DNA of 46,755 nt from JBCCSZ01 sp039199225 (GCA_039199225.1 JBCCSZ010000011.1:1-46755), one strand, 5' to 3'. Counted from the stretch's first letter, positions 23,641 through 32,518 are shown. Made by a program: numbers and translations. Notes: a model not told the origin generated them from the sequence alone.

Positions 23641-24336
23641 GTGCGGGCCAAGCCAATCTTTTTCCTGCTGCTCATAGGCTCACTTGTCCTCCTTTCGGGA
23701 GTCGCCCGATGGTATGGCAAGCAACCCAATGGCATCCTCTTCATGCAAGCCCAATCCCACGTCGCTACCACCGACTCCGCCCTCTGCCTAACCTTCGACG
23801 ACGGCCCCTCCGCACACCTTACCCCCCTCCTGCTGGACCTACTGAAAAAGCATCAAGTCAAAGCCGTCTTCTTCGTCAATGGCATCCAAATCGAAGCCAA
23901 CCCACAAATTGGCCAACGAATCATCGCCGAAGGCCACCAAATGGGCAATCACACCTACCAACACGATCCCATGGTCTGGCGCTCCAAAGACCAAATCCGC
24001 ACCGACCTCCTCAAAACAGATCAACTCATCCGCACCGCAGGCGGCAAAGACCAACACCTCTTCCGCGCCCCCTACGGCGACAGCTTCCTAAATCTCCCCC
24101 TCGTCCTAAAACAACTCAACAAACAATACATCGGCTGGAGCGTCGAACCCAAAGCCCAATACGAAACCCCATTTTCAGCCCCCAAAGTCATCCAACAAAC
24201 CCTAGAACAACTCCACCCAGGCGCCATCCTCCTCCTCCACGACGGCTGGCACCCAGAAACCGCCGCCTTCCTCCAAGCCGTAGAACAAATCATCCTCCAA
24301 GCCCAACAGTCCGGCTATCACTTTACAGCATTGTAG
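23641..24336 (+). CDS. polysaccharide deacetylase (NodB fold)
   Basis: The 231-residue protein starts with GTG three bases after the previous stop; the first internal Met is residue 35, past the membrane anchor, so GTG is the better choice. A single N-terminal transmembrane segment (residues 6-21) anchors a NodB domain. The catalytic motif is TFDDGPS (D53, D54), the metal-binding motif is GNHTYQHD (H104, H108), then FRAPYGDS and the C-terminal LLLHDGWH. It would deacetylate an N-acetylated glycan such as peptidoglycan or chitin oligosaccharide on the outside of the cytoplasmic membrane. The coding strand is extremely C-rich and G-poor compared with parB or RNase D, and this bias continues without a break into the repeat region behind it. 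Confidence 0.92.
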   Translation: MRAKPIFFLLLIGSLVLLSGVARWYGKQPNGILFMQAQSHVATTDSALCLTFDDGPSAHLTPLLLDLLKKHQVKAVFFVNGIQIEANPQIGQRIIAEGHQMGNHTYQHDPMVWRSKDQIRTDLLKTDQLIRTAGGKDQHLFRAPYGDSFLNLPLVLKQLNKQYIGWSVEPKAQYETPFSAPKVIQQTLEQLHPGAILLLHDGWHPETAAFLQAVEQIILQAQQSGYHFTAL

Positions 24337-24352
24337 CAGTCCCCCCCCAATC

Positions 24353-24665
24353 ACAAAACCACCAGCCAAAGGCAATCCCTAAATCACCCATCACAAAAAA
24401 ACTCACCCGCTCACCGATCGCCAGCTCACCCGTTAACCGATCACAAAATCACAGATCACAAAAAAGCCCACCCGTTCACCAGTTCACCGATCACCCAATC
24501 ACCAGCCGAAGGCAATCACCAAATCCCACATCACAAAAAAGCTCACCAGTTCACCACTCACCAAACCACCAGCCGAAGGCAATCACCAAATCCCAGCTCA
24601 CCGATCACCCCTCACCAGCTCACCTGTTCACCGCTCACCAGTTCACCGCTCACCGCTCCCCTCCC
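24353..24665. repeat. C-rich intergenic repeats of the CACCAGCCGAAGGCAATC family
   Basis: This gene-free stretch is built from short variable repeats of TCACC/TTCACC/AAATCAC words. A longer unit, beginning CACCAGCCGAAGGCAATC, occurs at 24360-24386 (diverged), 24500-24528 and 24567-24595; the last two copies are identical over 29 bases. The reverse complement of the same words makes up the 44-bp tandem array at 38483-38646. The + strand is almost free of G and of stop codons, which explains the long spurious open frame across it. No gene or terminator was seen between 24337 and 24755 apart from this. Confidence 0.85.
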
Positions 24666-24755
24666 CCGAACATTCCCCTCCCTTATTTGTACCAATAATA
24701 GACAAAGCAACCACAAGCCCAACACCCATATCCAATACCTTCAAAATACATCAAT

Positions 24756-25697
24756 ATGCGAATCGTCATGTTCCTTCTTTGCACAACTTTTTTCCTCAGT
24801 GCATGCCAGGATAAGTCAACAGCCCCCGACCAAAATACACCCAATGCCCAAAAGGTGGCCCTACAAAACAGCGACAAGCAGTTTAAGGACTATTGGTACC
24901 AGGGCAAGGCAGAAATCAACAGCTACAAACTCGAACAAGCCAGATATGGCGAAATCCGGGAAGGTGAGGCTGTTCTCATTTTTGTTACTGAGCCTTTTTC
25001 ACGCTCCAAGCAAGTCAAGCTCGACAACCCGTCTCGCGCAGGCGACGACAATGTAAGTGTGCTGAAATGCAATGCCACCCGGAGCTTCATCACAGGGGTC
25101 TATCCCTACTCGACCATGCAGTCGGTCTTTACGCCCGTCGAGCTGGCCCAATACCCGTTTTCGCTCAAAGCAACCACCAGTACCCAAGAATGGTGCGGCC
25201 AAACTTTTATGCAATTGAACCTGGCCCAAAATAAATACGAGGTGGCGCACAACTCTTACTTTGAAGCCGAAGGCGACAAAAACTATGAGGTCGACAAGGT
25301 GATGCTCGAAGAGGAGATTTTCAATCGCATCCGGATCGCTCCAAAGTCTTTGCCGACCGGCCAAGTCCAAATGCTGCCTTCGACCCTCTTTACCCGCCTG
25401 AAGCACACGCCATTTCAAGCCTTCCAGGCCAAAGCCAGCCTTGAAACATCTGGCAAAAACGAGATGATTTACTCGGTAGATTACCCGCGCCTCAGCCGAA
25501 AACTGAGCATTCGATTCAACAAAAAATTTCCACACGAAATACTATCTTGGGAAGAAACAACCCCCAGTGGCTATGGTGCCAACGCCCGGCTGATGACCAC
25601 CCGTGCTACCCGTAAGGAAACCAGCATGTTGGACTATTGGCAGCGAAATGCCAAATCGGATGAAGGACTGCGCAAGAAGTTGAAGTTGGAGATGTAA
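24756..25697 (+). CDS. conserved Bacteroidota lipoprotein (family often mislabelled Maf-like)
   Basis: The 313-residue protein has a lipoprotein signal with lipobox LSAC (Cys17), a short disordered linker (DKSTAPDQNTPNAQK), then a globular domain starting KDYWYQGKAEINSYKLEQARYG. Other conserved-looking stretches are VLIFVTEPFSRSKQVKLD, TGVYPYSTMQSVFTPV and QEWCGQTFMQLN. I recall similar Bacteroidota lipoproteins that databases label 'septum formation inhibitor Maf', but nothing here resembles the Maf nucleotide pyrophosphatase fold, so that name should not be trusted. The function is unknown and the location is the cell envelope. It is a single gene between the repeat region and a strong hairpin. 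Confidence 0.8.
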   Translation: MRIVMFLLCTTFFLSACQDKSTAPDQNTPNAQKVALQNSDKQFKDYWYQGKAEINSYKLEQARYGEIREGEAVLIFVTEPFSRSKQVKLDNPSRAGDDNVSVLKCNATRSFITGVYPYSTMQSVFTPVELAQYPFSLKATTSTQEWCGQTFMQLNLAQNKYEVAHNSYFEAEGDKNYEVDKVMLEEEIFNRIRIAPKSLPTGQVQMLPSTLFTRLKHTPFQAFQAKASLETSGKNEMIYSVDYPRLSRKLSIRFNKKFPHEILSWEETTPSGYGANARLMTTRATRKETSMLDYWQRNAKSDEGLRKKLKLEM

Positions 25698-25706
25698 AAT
25701 AGAAAA

Positions 25707-25732
25707 GTAGGAAGATCGGCCGACCTCCCTAC
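25707..25732. other. 26-bp imperfect palindrome
   Basis: GTAGGAAGATCGG is followed directly by CCGACCTCCCTAC; 11 of 13 positions pair, with TCGGCCGA as a perfect centre. It is 10 bases after the lipoprotein stop and before the UUCG hairpin. It may be an operator or part of the termination region; no T-run follows. Confidence 0.4.
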
Positions 25733-25744
25733 CATTAACGAAAC

Positions 25745-25790
25745 TTCAAAATGTATTGAATGCACCCTTCGGGGATTCATACATTTTGAA
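25745..25790. terminator. UUCG-capped hairpin between convergent genes
   Basis: The left arm TTCAAAATGTATTGAAT (25745-25761) pairs with the right arm ATTCATACATTTTGAA (25775-25790) over 16 base pairs with one bulged T. The top carries CCC-TTCG-GGG (25765-25774), the very stable UUCG tetraloop stem. It sits between the lipoprotein gene (+) and the RNase D gene (-). The arms contain AAAA on one side and TTTT on the other, so it can work as a bidirectional intrinsic terminator or as an RNA 3'-end stabiliser for both transcripts. Confidence 0.75.
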
Positions 25791-25858
25791 TAGACAGATT
25801 AACAATATGAAGGTTGCGTGCGTGCAGACTTTCTCTCTACGAAAGTAGGGCCATAGGC

Positions 25859-27049
25859 TTAATTTGCTTCAGCCAATCGGATGGTACAGCCGCTTTCATT
25901 GAAAACAATCTCCAGCTGTTCCCGCTTTTTGAGCCACTCGATCATAAAACTGCCTAGAAAGTTCTTGCGCCAGGTCGTTTCCAAGCGTCCGTCTATGTAT
26001 TCCAGATCGGCTTTCATTTTTTTGAACTCGGTCCGGTTGAGAACCAGATCGGGGGCCATTTGCTGCTCCTGACACTTGTACTTGATCAAAAGGTGCAAGA
26101 CTTCGAGGGTCGTATCGTCCAGCTGGCTGTCGGTTTCCAGCTTTGGAATGCGGGCAAGGATGTCTCGCTCTTCCTGGGAAACCGATTTTTCATAGAGCTT
26201 CCGAAAAGTATCCCACTTGTTTTTGATGATGTAGTCCGGAATGCGACGGTGGTTTTTCAAGGCATTTTTGCCAGAACCGATGTGGCGGACGATCGGACCG
26301 ATGTACTTATTGGCCAAGACCATTTCCTTGGAATGGTTCTTTCGCTCGGCTTCCTTTCTTCGCCAAGCATATAGGCGAAGCATGAAAGCTTGCTCTCTGA
26401 TGTGAAGGCTGGAAATCGTGCTGTTGTGTAGGGCTTCCTTGTGAGGATCAAATTGGTAGTAAGACTCGGACTCTAGCAGCTTCATTTCGTTCATCGCCCA
26501 AGCCATTCGTCCCATATCTTCCAACTTGGTGCAGATGGAATCCCAGATTTGCTTCAAATAAATGACATCGTTGAGTGCATACTGGATTTGCTTGTTGTTC
26601 ATAGGCCGCGCTTCCCAATCCGAGACCGTATAGCCTTTGCCAACACGCACGCCTATTTCCCGTTCTGCCAATTTTTGAAAAGAAATCGGAAATCGATATC
26701 CAATAAAGCCAGCAGCAATTTGAATGTCAAAAATATTGCGCGGAATGATATTGTACAACTGATACATCAGGCGATAATCATTTTCTCCGGCATGGGTCAG
26801 CTTGATGATGGAAGGGTCTTGTAACAAGGCCAAGAAGGCATCGATGTTTTTGAGCTTTAAGGTGTCAATCAAGTAAAAACCGTTTTCTGTGGCGACCTGA
26901 ATCAAACAGAGCAAGGTGTAAAATCGCTTTTCGCCGATGAACTCGGTATCAAAGCCCATCCATTCGACCGCTTGGTTTTCTTCTACCATGCGTTGAAGGC
27001 CAGCCTCATCCTCGATAATAGTATGTTGCACCAAATCAGTAGTCCTCAT
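25859..27049 (-). CDS. rnd: ribonuclease D
   Basis: The 396-residue protein has the DEDDy 3'-5' exonuclease domain: motif I MGFDTEF (D34, E36), motif II THAGENDYRLM (D91) and motif III QYALNDVIYL (Y157, D161). After it comes an HRDC-type helical domain (about 210-290; AFMLRLYAWRRKEAERKN, HRRIPDYIIKNKWD), and a C-terminal extension of about 100 residues. RNase D trims 3' ends of tRNA precursors and other stable RNAs in the cytosol. The length is near the 370-390 usual for the family. It is transcribed alone, ending at the UUCG hairpin. Confidence 0.93.
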   Translation of the reverse strand: MRTTDLVQHTIIEDEAGLQRMVEENQAVEWMGFDTEFIGEKRFYTLLCLIQVATENGFYLIDTLKLKNIDAFLALLQDPSIIKLTHAGENDYRLMYQLYNIIPRNIFDIQIAAGFIGYRFPISFQKLAEREIGVRVGKGYTVSDWEARPMNNKQIQYALNDVIYLKQIWDSICTKLEDMGRMAWAMNEMKLLESESYYQFDPHKEALHNSTISSLHIREQAFMLRLYAWRRKEAERKNHSKEMVLANKYIGPIVRHIGSGKNALKNHRRIPDYIIKNKWDTFRKLYEKSVSQEERDILARIPKLETDSQLDDTTLEVLHLLIKYKCQEQQMAPDLVLNRTEFKKMKADLEYIDGRLETTWRKNFLGSFMIEWLKKREQLEIVFNESGCTIRLAEAN

Positions 27050-27199
27050 ATTTCAAGTTGAAGGGGTGTCCAAAAGGCGGAAAATAAGAAAATTTAATAA
27101 TATTTTAATATTTCATGCGCCCAAATACCCAAAGCTGCCGATCTCAAAGACTTCTTACCTCACCCTGTTTTCGCCCTTCACCCGCTTCTTTTCGCCTAC

Positions 27200-28336
27200 T
27201 CAACCCATCAAAAGATAGCGTAAGAGCTCTCCTACACCGACCCCCAAATAATTTCCAATGGCCATGCCGACCAAGGCCGTGGCAATCCCCGGAAAGATCA
27301 ACTGGCGGTTGCGAATGGCGCTGGCTACCTGGCCAATGAAGGCCGGACCATACAAAGCTGCCGTGGAAGTAATCAGCGCCGTATCCCTATCAACCCGAAA
27401 AATCCGACACAACAATAAGTGCAGCAGCACCGTCCCGGAAAGTACAAAGGCCGTATACAATATCACCGATCCCCCGTCTGCCCAAAGCGTAGAGAAATCG
27501 GACAGCATACCAACAGCCACACAAAACATCAGCAAAAGGTAGTCTCCTCCCTCGTAAGTGCCACGCCATACTCGGATGCGCGGGTTCAAAGAGGCCAATA
27601 TGGAAAAGCTGGTGAGCAACAATAGAATCAGCGCTGTCCGCTTTAAATCTCCAAACAGCAACCAGGTGACTCCCACCGACAGCGCAATGATGAGGATGGA
27701 TAGACCCAGCCCTTTCAACAAATCTCCCCAACTAAAACTACCGTCAGCAACTTGTTGTGTTTGAGTGGGGTTTTTCTTTTCCTGATAAGAAGTGAGAAAA
27801 AATCCAAAGGTTTTATGCGCCACAGAGGTCAGAAACAATAAGTAGATGCCCCCACAAAATATATCTGCTGCATTCATCAAAACGTAGGTTTCCTGCGGCG
27901 CTCCCAAAGCCAAACCAATGGCCTGCATATTCGGTGTACCACCAGTATACACGCCGACCAACATACCAGAAACCAACCAGCTATTCTCTACCGTATCCCC
28001 CAACAGCATTACGGCCAGTCCAGAGATGAGTATGCCGCTGACAACACACAAAACAAAGCTTACAATCGTCAGCCGAGCCTGCCCCAACCAAGCGACCAAG
28101 TCCGTTCCGTATAACAGCATGGGGATGGCCAATAATACGGTGGCCTCACTGAAATGCGTCGAGACATCGGTTCTTATGGACAGAATGCCGGTGTTGGCCA
28201 ATACAATACCTAACAGATAGGAAAGTACGACCGGACTCAACCAATCTTCTACTCCTGCCCGCCGACTGAATTGCATACAGCACCAAGGCCCCAGCACGAT
28301 TGTTAAAATTTGCAGAATGACTTGAAGGTACTCCAT
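27200..28336 (-). CDS. DUF819-family integral membrane protein
   Basis: The 378-residue protein has roughly ten hydrophobic segments and the features of the DUF819 (YjcL-like) family. These include the N-terminal SPVVLSYLLGIVLANTGIL, the central glycine-rich GMLVGVYTGGTPNMQAIGLALGA loop and a symmetric C-terminal half with STAALYGPAFIGQVASAIRN. The two halves look like an inverted repeat of the type seen in CPA/BASS-fold transporters, so a transport function is plausible, but the substrate is unknown. It is a single gene; the 83-base gap to the ClpA-like gene downstream holds a small inverted repeat but no clear terminator. Confidence 0.85.
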   Translation of the reverse strand: MEYLQVILQILTIVLGPWCCMQFSRRAGVEDWLSPVVLSYLLGIVLANTGILSIRTDVSTHFSEATVLLAIPMLLYGTDLVAWLGQARLTIVSFVLCVVSGILISGLAVMLLGDTVENSWLVSGMLVGVYTGGTPNMQAIGLALGAPQETYVLMNAADIFCGGIYLLFLTSVAHKTFGFFLTSYQEKKNPTQTQQVADGSFSWGDLLKGLGLSILIIALSVGVTWLLFGDLKRTALILLLLTSFSILASLNPRIRVWRGTYEGGDYLLLMFCVAVGMLSDFSTLWADGGSVILYTAFVLSGTVLLHLLLCRIFRVDRDTALITSTAALYGPAFIGQVASAIRNRQLIFPGIATALVGMAIGNYLGVGVGELLRYLLMG

Positions 28337-28419
28337 TGTCTAAAAATCACATCTATTTTCGATCTATCTCTATTTGATACGTTGTTCCATACGACGCTAG
28401 ATGGTCAGCTTTTCAAGCT

Positions 28420-30684
28420 TTACTTGATCACCAAGACCCCCTTCTTGAAATCAACCGACAAGGTCTGGTCGGCAGCTTCGGGGTGAAGCAACAACCAATT
28501 GGCCATCGGATTGACAACGGTTTGTTCGACGGCCCGCTGCAAGGGGCGAGCGCCATACCTTTCGTCAAATCCAATATCGGCGAGATGGTCGATCAAAGAA
28601 CGGCTGAAGTCGATTTTTAAGCCCCTTTTGATGAAACCCTCCCGTTGCCGCAAAGCATCCAATTCCTTGAGTGTGATTTGCTCGATGTCCTCCCGGCTCA
28701 AGGCGTTGAACATCACAATGTGATCGATCCGATTGACAAATTCTGGTCGGAAGAAGGCCGATATGGCCGATAGGTACTTGGCCTCATCGGATGTCGTATT
28801 TTTAAAGCCGATGGAAGCGCGGTTGGAAGCCCCCAGGTTGGAGGTCATCACGATGATGGTATTGCGAAAATTGGTGACTCGCCCGAAGGCATCTACCAAA
28901 ATACCTTCATCCAGAACCGTGAGGAAGGCATCGAAGATGGCTGTAGAAGCCTTTTCCACCTCGTCCAGCAAGACCACAGCGAATGGTCGCTCGCGAATCT
29001 CCTGAGCCAGTTTGCCCACCTCTTTTCCGGCTCCGATGAAACGGCTGATTTGAGAGGGATGCTGAAATTCACTCATATCAATGCGTATCAGCGGATTGCG
29101 CTTCTGCCCCTTTCCAAAAAAGTAATCCGCCAGCGCCTTGGCACTAGCCGTTTTGCCAACACCCGTCGGTCCGGCAAAAATCATGGTCGAAATGGGCTTA
29201 TCTGGATTGTTTAAGCCGGCCTTGAAAATTTTGACGATGCCACAGAGTTTATCTACTGCATTGGGCTGACCGATCACACTGCTGTTGAAGTAGTTGGTCA
29301 GTTCCTCTTGATCGAGTAGGATGTCGTCGCGCAAAAAGAGCTTTGGCATTCCTGTTTGCTCGATGAAGTTGCGAAGGACATCCTGGCGACTGATCTTTTT
29401 TTGCTCGTTGAGCTGCGCTTCGCTGACACATTTTCCCAAAAACTTAATGGCTTTTCCGGGAAAGCTTTCATAGGGATAGTAGCGAAGCAGCAAGCGATAA
29501 GCATCGTTCAAAGCCATCGGCTCAATATCGATGGACAGCTGCTGTGTAGCATATTCTGCAATCTTGCGAAGGATGGCTTGTATTTTTTGCTCGGGCAATT
29601 CTTCTATTTGAACCACTTGGAAATGCTCGACAAAACCGGGCAACAAACGCCGCATGCTTTCCAACTCCTGCTGGGTGACTTCTCCAATGATTTGAAGGCG
29701 GCCCTGTTGCAGAAAGGAAACCAAAAAGGCCGCCACACTATCTTCGGCACCTTGGCCACCAGATTGCAGCAGGCGAATGATGTCGACGACCCACAAAACG
29801 CCATTGGCCGACCGCAATTCTTCGATGAGCTTTTCGACATTCTCCTGCCACTCTCCCAGATAGCGCGCCGAAGCCGTAATCCGCTGCGACATCAACTGCC
29901 AAAAACTCATGTCCAAGCCCTCTTTCTTCGACAGCGCATTGACCTTCTTGATGGCTTGCTGTAAAACCGAACTTTTTCCCACGCCATGCTTACCGACAAC
30001 CAAAATGTTCGCGCGAATATTCAACAGCTTGTCGATGACCTCTCCTACCTCCTTTTCCAATTCCCAAGCCGCCTCGGGAAAAGTGTTCAATTGCTTGCGA
30101 AGCGATTTGGAATAGGGATAGCGAACGGTCAGTCGGCCCAGGAGCTCATACTGCCGCTGGTAGTTGCGCTCCGAACGACGAAATACGCGCTCATCGTTGA
30201 CCTTGAGGGATACCATGTCCAGCTGTGGCGGTGGATACAACAAGTGTCGATTGAGCTGTTCGGGGCTGAGCTGGTTGAACAAATCAACGGCGATGTAACG
30301 CACCAAGGACTTGAATTGCTTGGGGTCGTAATAATAAAAGCTTTCCTCCAATAGCGGCAGATAACATTCGTAATGCCCTTGCTCTGTTTCACCAAAAATA
30401 ACTGGCACAGGTATTTTCAAAATGGTATTGGTCGGATAGGAACCTGTATCGTCCTTGTAGGTAGGCCGGATTTTAATTTCAAGCACCTTGAGCCGAGGCT
30501 CGATTAGGTCCATATACCAATAATCATCCTGCTTTTTGTATTGGCGTTGCAAATAGGCGGAAAGCTGCGACTTAAGGCTCTTGAGGTCTTTGTCTACCAA
30601 TTGATAATCCGTCCCCACCAGGATGCCCAAAATGGCGTCCTCTCTAAGTTGAAAATACACAAGCGGGTAATTGATTTTCTTCAT
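28420..30684 (-). CDS. ClpA-like double AAA+ ATPase with degenerate first ATPase module
   Basis: I chose the ATG at 30684 (754 residues) because the protein then starts MKKINYPLVYFQ; the frame runs 28 residues further without a typical N-terminus. The N-terminal 220 residues are not the double Clp-N repeat. AAA+ module 1 has Walker A VVGKHGVGKSS (about 230-240), but the Walker B region reads VLWVVDIIRL, so the catalytic Glu is replaced by Ile302. Module 2 is intact: FAGPTGVGKT (about 502-511), VVLLDEVEKAS, sensor 1 IIVMTSNLG, and arginine-rich sensor 2 GFDERYGARPLQ. ASIGFKN (about 622-628) lies where ClpA has its ClpP-docking IGL loop. It is probably an unfoldase, possibly for ClpP. Confidence 0.87.
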   Translation of the reverse strand: MKKINYPLVYFQLREDAILGILVGTDYQLVDKDLKSLKSQLSAYLQRQYKKQDDYWYMDLIEPRLKVLEIKIRPTYKDDTGSYPTNTILKIPVPVIFGETEQGHYECYLPLLEESFYYYDPKQFKSLVRYIAVDLFNQLSPEQLNRHLLYPPPQLDMVSLKVNDERVFRRSERNYQRQYELLGRLTVRYPYSKSLRKQLNTFPEAAWELEKEVGEVIDKLLNIRANILVVGKHGVGKSSVLQQAIKKVNALSKKEGLDMSFWQLMSQRITASARYLGEWQENVEKLIEELRSANGVLWVVDIIRLLQSGGQGAEDSVAAFLVSFLQQGRLQIIGEVTQQELESMRRLLPGFVEHFQVVQIEELPEQKIQAILRKIAEYATQQLSIDIEPMALNDAYRLLLRYYPYESFPGKAIKFLGKCVSEAQLNEQKKISRQDVLRNFIEQTGMPKLFLRDDILLDQEELTNYFNSSVIGQPNAVDKLCGIVKIFKAGLNNPDKPISTMIFAGPTGVGKTASAKALADYFFGKGQKRNPLIRIDMSEFQHPSQISRFIGAGKEVGKLAQEIRERPFAVVLLDEVEKASTAIFDAFLTVLDEGILVDAFGRVTNFRNTIIVMTSNLGASNRASIGFKNTTSDEAKYLSAISAFFRPEFVNRIDHIVMFNALSREDIEQITLKELDALRQREGFIKRGLKIDFSRSLIDHLADIGFDERYGARPLQRAVEQTVVNPMANWLLLHPEAADQTLSVDFKKGVLVIK

Positions 30685-30826
30685 CCGACAGACTTTATGG
30701 GAAAGAACGGAAAAAATCGGCGATCCACAAAACTTCCGCTCGAAAACGGTTTCAAACCTGTGGAACATGCTCGATCATCTCAGCGCCAAAAGAAGGGTGC
30801 AAATCACAGTCCTAAAACCGACTAAA

Positions 30827-31774
30827 TCAATAGTGCGTCTCATTGTTCCAGCCGAAAGCATACCAAAATCGGTTTTTACGGATTTGCTGGTTTTCCTGAA
30901 ATAAATAAGGGCGACCATCGGGCGTTAGCATTGGTAAATGGGGGTTTTCTGGTCCGTTTAAAGGCTGAAAAATACTCAGTCCGTCGTGTATCAATTTGTT
31001 TTGAAAGAAATGCCGAATCTTTTCCGAATCCAGTCCTAGTTGTAGCTCTGCCCATTGGTCGTTCCAAATAGCATGACCCACCTTCAGACTTAGAATTCCG
31101 TGTGAGTAAATGCCCAATAGCGAATTAGACAAATCTCGATAGCCAAAGCGGCAAGGATAGGAAGTCGATTTTTCTATCTTCCGACAGCTCGGATGCTGAG
31201 GGTCTCCCGTCCATAAGAGGACTTGCGTTCCCACCCTGGTTTCATTCAACCAGTAAGCCACTTCCAGGGCGCCCGTTCGGAAACGGTCTTTTCCACCAAA
31301 AATAAATGCATCATTCTCCAACAACAGCTCTACGTCGCCAAGGCGTACAGCCCAGCCAGCGCTCCACTGAGGGGTGAATCGATCCAAATACCATCGGACC
31401 ACATACCCCAAGCTGTATTGCCGACCCAGTTGGTCATTCAAAGCCGTCCATGCTTGTTCCCGCACCGCTGAAGAGTTGCCAAAGCCAAATAACATGGCTG
31501 CAGCAAACTGATGCTCAAAGCGCTTGCCACTTGGGCCGTAGCTGTTCCAATTAAAGTAGCCACGCCAAAGTCCATTGAGCTGCCATTGCCCGACCCTTTG
31601 ATAGGCCCCTCCCAAGAGCCCCACCCGGTTCACCTTCGACCCCATCTGAAAACTGATGCCGATCCGCACCGCATATTGATCCCCTTCCCAAGCCTGGGCA
31701 AAGAGTGGTATTTTCATGAAAAAAAGTAGGCAAGAAAGAAGAAAACAGTTGATGATTTTCACATATATTTCCAT
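30827..31774 (-). CDS. secreted protein resembling polymorphic toxin type 23 family
   Basis: I chose the ATG at 31774, which gives a 315-residue protein with a signal peptide ending LFAQ; the frame starts 15 residues earlier. The mature part has alternating beta-strand-like segments such as YAVRIGISFQMGSKVNRVGL. Its C-terminal block GYRDLSNSLLGIYSHGILSLKVG, LGLDSEKIRHFFQNKLIHD and NPHLPMLTPDGRPY matches what I recall of 'polymorphic toxin type 23' (Ntox23) proteins of Bacteroidota. The gene has no toxin delivery domain, no T9SS tail and no obvious immunity gene beside it, so a toxin role is doubtful and a surface barrel-like protein is just as possible. It is a single gene, 142 bases upstream of the ClpA-like gene. 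Confidence 0.65.
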   Translation of the reverse strand: MEIYVKIINCFLLSCLLFFMKIPLFAQAWEGDQYAVRIGISFQMGSKVNRVGLLGGAYQRVGQWQLNGLWRGYFNWNSYGPSGKRFEHQFAAAMLFGFGNSSAVREQAWTALNDQLGRQYSLGYVVRWYLDRFTPQWSAGWAVRLGDVELLLENDAFIFGGKDRFRTGALEVAYWLNETRVGTQVLLWTGDPQHPSCRKIEKSTSYPCRFGYRDLSNSLLGIYSHGILSLKVGHAIWNDQWAELQLGLDSEKIRHFFQNKLIHDGLSIFQPLNGPENPHLPMLTPDGRPYLFQENQQIRKNRFWYAFGWNNETHY

Positions 31775-31951
31775 TAAAACAGCTAGGGTCTCAAGCTCAA
31801 TACTCAGATACAAAAGCAAGCGAAAAACAGCTCAAATACACTTTTAAATAGCTCATTATCAATTACTTAAAAAGAAAGATATACCAAAACAGCGATCTAC
31901 CCTTTTTGGTGTATTTTTACTAAAAAGTCTTTCAAATATTTTTATCATTTA

Positions 31952-31980
31952 TTGAAATAACATACATTTGTAATCGTAAC
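31952..31980 (+). promoter_or_regulatory. promoter of a short transcript
   Basis: TACATTTG at 31973-31980 fits TAnnTTTG and TTG at 31952-31954 lies 18 bases upstream. Transcription would begin near 31988. The next candidate gene is the small ORF at 32134 and the next terminator is at 32519. Confidence 0.55.
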
Positions 31981-32133
31981 CGAAACACAATTCTCCCCGA
32001 ATTTTTTTCCTCCCACTTTTACGAATCAACAACTTACACTTTTTCAACTGCTTCGGCGGTACGCTTAGGAAAACGAATATTGGCTGCACTTCGGTGTACC
32101 ACATAAAACGAATCTTACAATTTAACCGGACTC

Positions 32134-32331
32134 ATGAACAATCCAAGAATTTTTACCGCCGTGGTGGTAATAGCTGTATGCCTGGACCTACTACTCATCC
32201 TATGCCTTTTGATCCAGGGTTTTAATGAACAATTTTTGACCATCGTAAAGTCCCAGGCTGTCTTTCTGGGCATCATATCTATATTCAGTTTTTTATCCTT
32301 TTCTTCCAAAAAAAGGGCCATCACTAAGTAG
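32134..32331 (+). CDS. small two-helix membrane protein (putative)
   Basis: The 65-residue ORF reads as a compact membrane protein. A hydrophobic helix spans about residues 8-28 (FTAVVVIAVCLDLLLILCLL), followed by a short polar turn (QGFNEQFLTIVKSQ), a second helix about 43-58 (VFLGIISIFSFLSF) and a basic end (SSKKRAITK). It lies between a good promoter and a good terminator, which favours a real gene. Against it, there is no clear ribosome binding site (though this is normal in Bacteroidota), the leader would be about 145 nucleotides, and I know no family. The remaining gap from 31775 to 32867 shows only the promoter and terminator signals listed. Confidence 0.45.
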   Translation: MNNPRIFTAVVVIAVCLDLLLILCLLIQGFNEQFLTIVKSQAVFLGIISIFSFLSFSSKKRAITK

Positions 32332-32518
32332 CACTTCGCTGCTGCCGAGGCCATAATTGCTAGCGGATGGATAGCAACAACAAGATGTCTTCACTTATGG
32401 GACAAAACAAAAAGACTTGAACAAACACGAACAAAAAGAACAAACACGACTTACGCTTATTTTACTCATGGTTTGAATTTATTTGGCTATAATTTGTTTA
32501 CGGATTTAATAGTTGAAG

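Noticed and set aside
23523..24698. 391-codon open frame, Pro/Arg/Ser-rich, on the + strand
   Set aside because: It overlaps DUF5683, the deacetylase and the C-rich repeats in another frame; it is open only because the strand is almost free of stop-forming bases. No domain is recognisable.
24756..25697. Maf-type septum inhibitor / nucleotide pyrophosphatase
   Set aside because: The protein is a lipoprotein without the Maf fold signatures; the name appears in databases for similar lipoproteins but is not supported by the sequence.
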